Assembly: GCA_002077045.2 (NCBI GenBank)
Contig: KZ111144.1
Location: 458,443 to 522,442, forward strand
DNA: 64,000 bases
Reading direction: 5' to 3'
Origin: Rachicladosporium sp. CCFEE 5018
Lineage: Eukaryota > Ascomycota > Dothideomycetes > Cladosporiales > Cladosporiaceae
A model generated the notes under the pieces. The model saw nothing but the letters and a program-made list of their open reading frames with translations, did not search any database and was not told the origin of the DNA. Positions 60,758 to 64,000 of this stretch are shown piece by piece. Both the position numbers and the translations under genes were made by a program. Position 1 is the stretch's first letter. Every line of letters begins with the position of its first letter.

Positions 60758-63700
60758 CTATGCCGGAGCTGGAGCCGCAGGTGCCGGGGGCGCAACATGC
60801 AGGATCTCCCTCTTGCCGTTTGAGCGGTAGTGGAGCAGGACATCGCCTCCGCCGCGCCAGATGGAGGAGCGTATGGTGGCGAGTGTCATGTTCGGTGGGA
60901 TAATCTGCAAGTCGACCGGTCAGCATCGTCTTCCAAATAGACAGGCTTCTTAAAGCAACACTTACCTGCCCATTACACCACAATTCCAAATACTCCTCTG
61001 GCCGCAACTCGCCCTCCCCACTCCCCTCGTTACCCTCAGGCACCTGCTTCCCCGGCTCAATCCTCTCAGCCACATACGCCAATATCTTCTTCGCCCGCAA
61101 CATCCTATTAGCATTCAGGCGATTATTCCCATCCGCCGCAATACTAGGAAGCATCTTCGCGCCGCCATCCTTGGCCTCCCTGGGCTCGAGCACAAACGAG
61201 ATCTTCACGATATCTTTAGCTGGCACGGTATTCCGGAGCAGCACCTCCCCGAGCCACATTGGCGCTACGCGTTCGATAATGTCGATGCTCGAGGAGAGGG
61301 AGCCGACGGAGCCTTCGAAGAGGTCTGCTACGCCGCCTGCCTCGGGGCGATCTTCCTGGATGAGGATTGTGGTGTTGAGGGGCGGTTTTAGGACTGGAGT
61401 CTCAGCTGGTAAGCTGGGCGTGATGAGGGAGGGGAGATCGATGCTGCGTCTTGCTACCGGGAGGCCGTTCTCGGAGGCCGCGTTGGAGTTCACTTGCGAT
61501 TGGAGGGAGTCTTCGTACGCCCATCGTATGCGTTGAACGGTGCCGAGGAGGTTCTCGTCGGTTGTGCGGTGGGAGGTAGAGGAGTGTGAGTCGGTTTCGG
61601 CGTCTTCCTTCGCAGTCTCGGTGGCTACTGCGGCGGGCTTGTCTGTTGTACTCGTCTTGTTTGCACCGAGGGAGGGCATGTTCATCTTCTTCATGCCTGC
61701 TGCGAAAGACATGTTCATGCGGAATTTCTTGCCGAACAGTCCTTCTTTGCTCGGCGTGTCTTTCGTCGGTGTCGCTGCGCCGTCGGTCGTGGCTTCGTCT
61801 TCTGCCGCAGGCGTGGCAGGTGGCTTGACTAGAGAAGGTTGTGCGGTGATTTCTGATGTGCTGCTAGGCGGTTGAGCTCGCGAGAAGTAATCTGCATGCC
61901 CCTCCTGTGATGTTCGGGCAGGATTTTGTGAGGTCGCAGCACCATCATCACCAGCAGCGGAGCCGGTCGTAGCACTAGCTGTACTTCTCGTCTGCGTCAA
62001 ACCAAGGCCACCAGGCGTCGCAGCGGCGATCCCACCCACTCCAGGCGTGTGTGGAAACCCATTGGTAGGCTTGACCGTAGACGACGAGACTGGTCCGGTC
62101 GCATCAGGATGCCAGCCATTCGACTGCGCCTGTGGCATCTGTATGCTACTCGGTGCACCCTCTCGCTGCAGACCCTGTTGCGCCAGATCTCCCGCAAGTA
62201 GCTGCTTTCGAAATGCCTGATCTCGCCGTATTTCCTCAGTGATGAGATTCGAGAACAAGTACCGTAACACCCACTTGCCAAGGTTGATTCTCTGGTCTTC
62301 ACGAAACTCAATATCTTCGTCCAAGTCCAGCTCATCAGCATACATCTCCGCATCGAAGCAGTTGTTCTCCTCGAGCACGATTGCCACGCTGCCAGTTCGA
62401 GTATCAACCGTGCACCAATTAGCCACACTTGTTGTTGTCGTAGTGTTGACCTCGTCCTTCACGTCTTCGAGATGCCGCTTGCCGAAGGACTTGATCGGCA
62501 CGCATTTAAGCAGATCCCACATTACCACCTCGCTGGCCGTATCCAGTGTCAATACCCGCTTCCTGTCGTTCAGCATGACGTGCTTGATAAGGCCGTTCTG
62601 CCCTACGACTGAGTAGTCTGGCTGCCCGCGCACGGGTTGCGGTACTACGACATCAATGCTACTTCGCTCCAGTGTACCTCGCCGTGCGCTGGGTGCTGTA
62701 TCTGTGTCCTCGCTATCCGCTGTGATTGGCATTGGAAAGTCTACTGTGTTGCTCAGTCGCAACATATGCTTCAGCGGAATCTTCTTCTTCGTGCCATTGA
62801 CTTTCGATCCGCTCCCTGTTCTCGCAGGTGGACTAGGGTATCTAGTGATCGTAGGCGTAGCACTCGATCGATGTGCGCTGTACGAGTAATTCTCGGGCAC
62901 ATCAATCTCGGCATTCTCTGTATCCACATCCCGCCACCGACTGATGCTCGGTCGACTCGTCGCAGTCCACAAATATGCGCCTGCTGCTTTCACCTTGTGC
63001 ACACCCTCATGCTCTTGACACACTGCAACGGATAATCCCTCGTCCAGCTCAATGGCGCCGCGAGTGTCCGTCTTCGCGATCAATCCGTTCTTGTCGCTAG
63101 AATAAAACACAGACAGATCCGGATCTTCAGAGAACAAGCTCCAGACACTCACATCGTGCATCGTAAGCGTATACATGCACCGCCCCGCGATCGTACTCCA
63201 CACCTTGACCGTACGGTCACTGCTCGCGGTCAATATCGTGCTGCCGTCCTGACTAACCAGCACGTCCCGTATATTGTCCGTGTGACCGACCAGCTTCGTG
63301 ATGCGCTTCCCTGTGCGTGAGTCCCACACTCTGACAGTACTCTCCGGCCCGCCACTACAGAGCACATTATTCGTAGCTGCCAGCGCATAGACACTGCCCT
63401 TCTCCTTGCTCGACAACGATCCGGCCTCGTCATCTCCAACGTTGATGCAGAGCTTCTGCCCTGCGCCTCCTAAGTCCCAGAGACATATCTTCCTGTCCAG
63501 TCCTCCGCTGGCAACCCAGTCGCTCGTTGGTGAAGGGACGGCAAGCGTCTTGACGTAGTCACTGTGCAGGCCTATGGACTGCGGAGGCTGGCGATCGCTC
63601 GAGGACGGCCTCCAGACCTTGACTGTTATGTCCGAGGATGCGGAGACAAGCGCCTGGTTGGACTGCGCAAGGGCAATGTCATTGATCCAGTGCGTGTGCG

Positions 63701-64000
63701 CCTGGACTTGAGAGCGATGTGTAGTGGGTTCGGGTTTGTAGTTCGATGCTGGTTCGGCGGAGTTCTTGAGATCGAGGTGCAGGTCCCAGGCGCATATCAC
63801 GCCGTCGCGGCCGCCCGTGTAGCTGCTCGAGTGTCAGTAGACTTCGCAACCTAGGGAGCTGGATATCATGCACAGTATGGAGCTTGCGCTGTCCACTGCC
63901 AGGCCATTGACGCCCAGCCTGTGCCCTCCCGTTTGATTGGCAAGTGGGAGAACTGTCTCGGGTTAGCGACCGTTGTGTGTGGTCAAGCTTCGGCGACATA
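60758..64000 (-). CDS. WDR48/UAF1-type WD40 protein (Duf1-like), copy B, 5' end beyond the window
   Basis: Visible exons on the minus strand are 63874..63952, 60966..63822 and 60758..60904, with introns 63823..63873 (GTGCAT..CTACTGAC..AGCAG) and 60905..60965 (GTAAGT..TTGCAG). A further intron starts at or just past the window edge: the last bases read TATGTC on the minus strand and would be a GTATGT donor if the next base is G, with acceptor GAGACAG before 63952. The product has WD repeats (VNGLAVDSASSILYTGGRDG, HTHWINDIALAQ, HSDYVKTLAV, SVYALAATNNVLCSGG, HTDNIRDVLVSQDG), then DUF3337 and a C-terminal ubiquitin-like module (ELWCNGQIIPPNMTLATIRS). UAF1/WDR48 activates USP1, USP12 and USP46; fungal homologues partner Ubp9-type enzymes. 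Confidence 0.9.

Larger units (their letters stand above)
31527..61912 (+). repeat. Duplicated ~30.4-kb block, copy B
   Basis: Matches 996..31426 throughout. All protein-gene introns are shared by both copies. The right end is set by where copy A runs into N; copy B continues without a break through the WDR48 gene to the window edge. Confidence 0.97.

Noticed and set aside
1..64000. CRISPR arrays, operons, bacterial promoters, or complete transposons
   Set aside because: No direct-repeat arrays, transposase or reverse-transcriptase coding sequence, or prokaryotic gene layout is visible; the DNA is eukaryotic with spliceosomal introns.

Overview
The window is fungal nuclear DNA. Genes lie on both strands, are compact, and carry short (about 50-125 bp) GT..AG introns with CTAAC/CTGAC branch sites. 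The gene set (Kap114/IPO9 importin, TYW1, Cef1, Erg8, Ump1, Rev7, WDR48/Duf1, DUF7053, DUF4188, an H4 variant) fits a filamentous ascomycete. I infer a dothideomycete, possibly a Hortaea- or Friedmanniomyces-like black fungus, because duplicated genomes are known there. The species is not shown by the sequence itself.

The dominant fact is that the window holds the same ~30.4 kb block twice, in the same orientation. Copy A is 996..31426 and copy B is 31527..61912, separated by exactly 100 N (31427..31526). REV7 (24..698) lies left of copy A only. The 5' part of the WDR48 gene (61913..64000) lies right of copy B only. Copy A ends inside WDR48 at the N run, and copy B begins just upstream of the importin gene. 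The copies encode proteins about 96-98% identical by my reading, so they are either homoeologous or allelic contigs scaffolded end to end, or a true tandem segmental duplication.

Gene order in each copy: importin-9/Kap114 (+), DUF7053 protein (+), TYW1 (-), PQ-loop membrane protein (+), HExxH protein (+, decayed), DUF4188 protein (+), prenylated ubiquitin-like protein (+), Ump1 (-), H4 variant (+), Erg8 (-), a tRNA-like block, mitochondrial PPR protein (+), tRNA-Ile(UAU) (-), MFS transporter (+), small mitochondrial protein (-), Cef1/Cdc5 (-), small mitochondrial protein ending in MFRYI (+), WDR48/Duf1 (-). These are mostly unrelated housekeeping genes (nuclear import, wybutosine synthesis, isoprenoid synthesis, proteasome assembly, splicing, deubiquitinase activation), not a pathway cluster.

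The copies are not equivalent. Copy A carries frameshifts in the DUF7053 gene and the MFRYI gene, and a frameshift plus two nonsense codons in the HExxH gene. Copy B breaks the HExxH gene only near its C terminus. In copy A the tRNA-Ile(UAU) gene is interrupted at the T-stem/acceptor boundary by a 53-bp segment with all the hallmarks of a spliceosomal intron; its exact removal restores the copy B sequence. Divergence between copies is patchy, with sharp steps inside genes, suggesting gene conversion or recombination.
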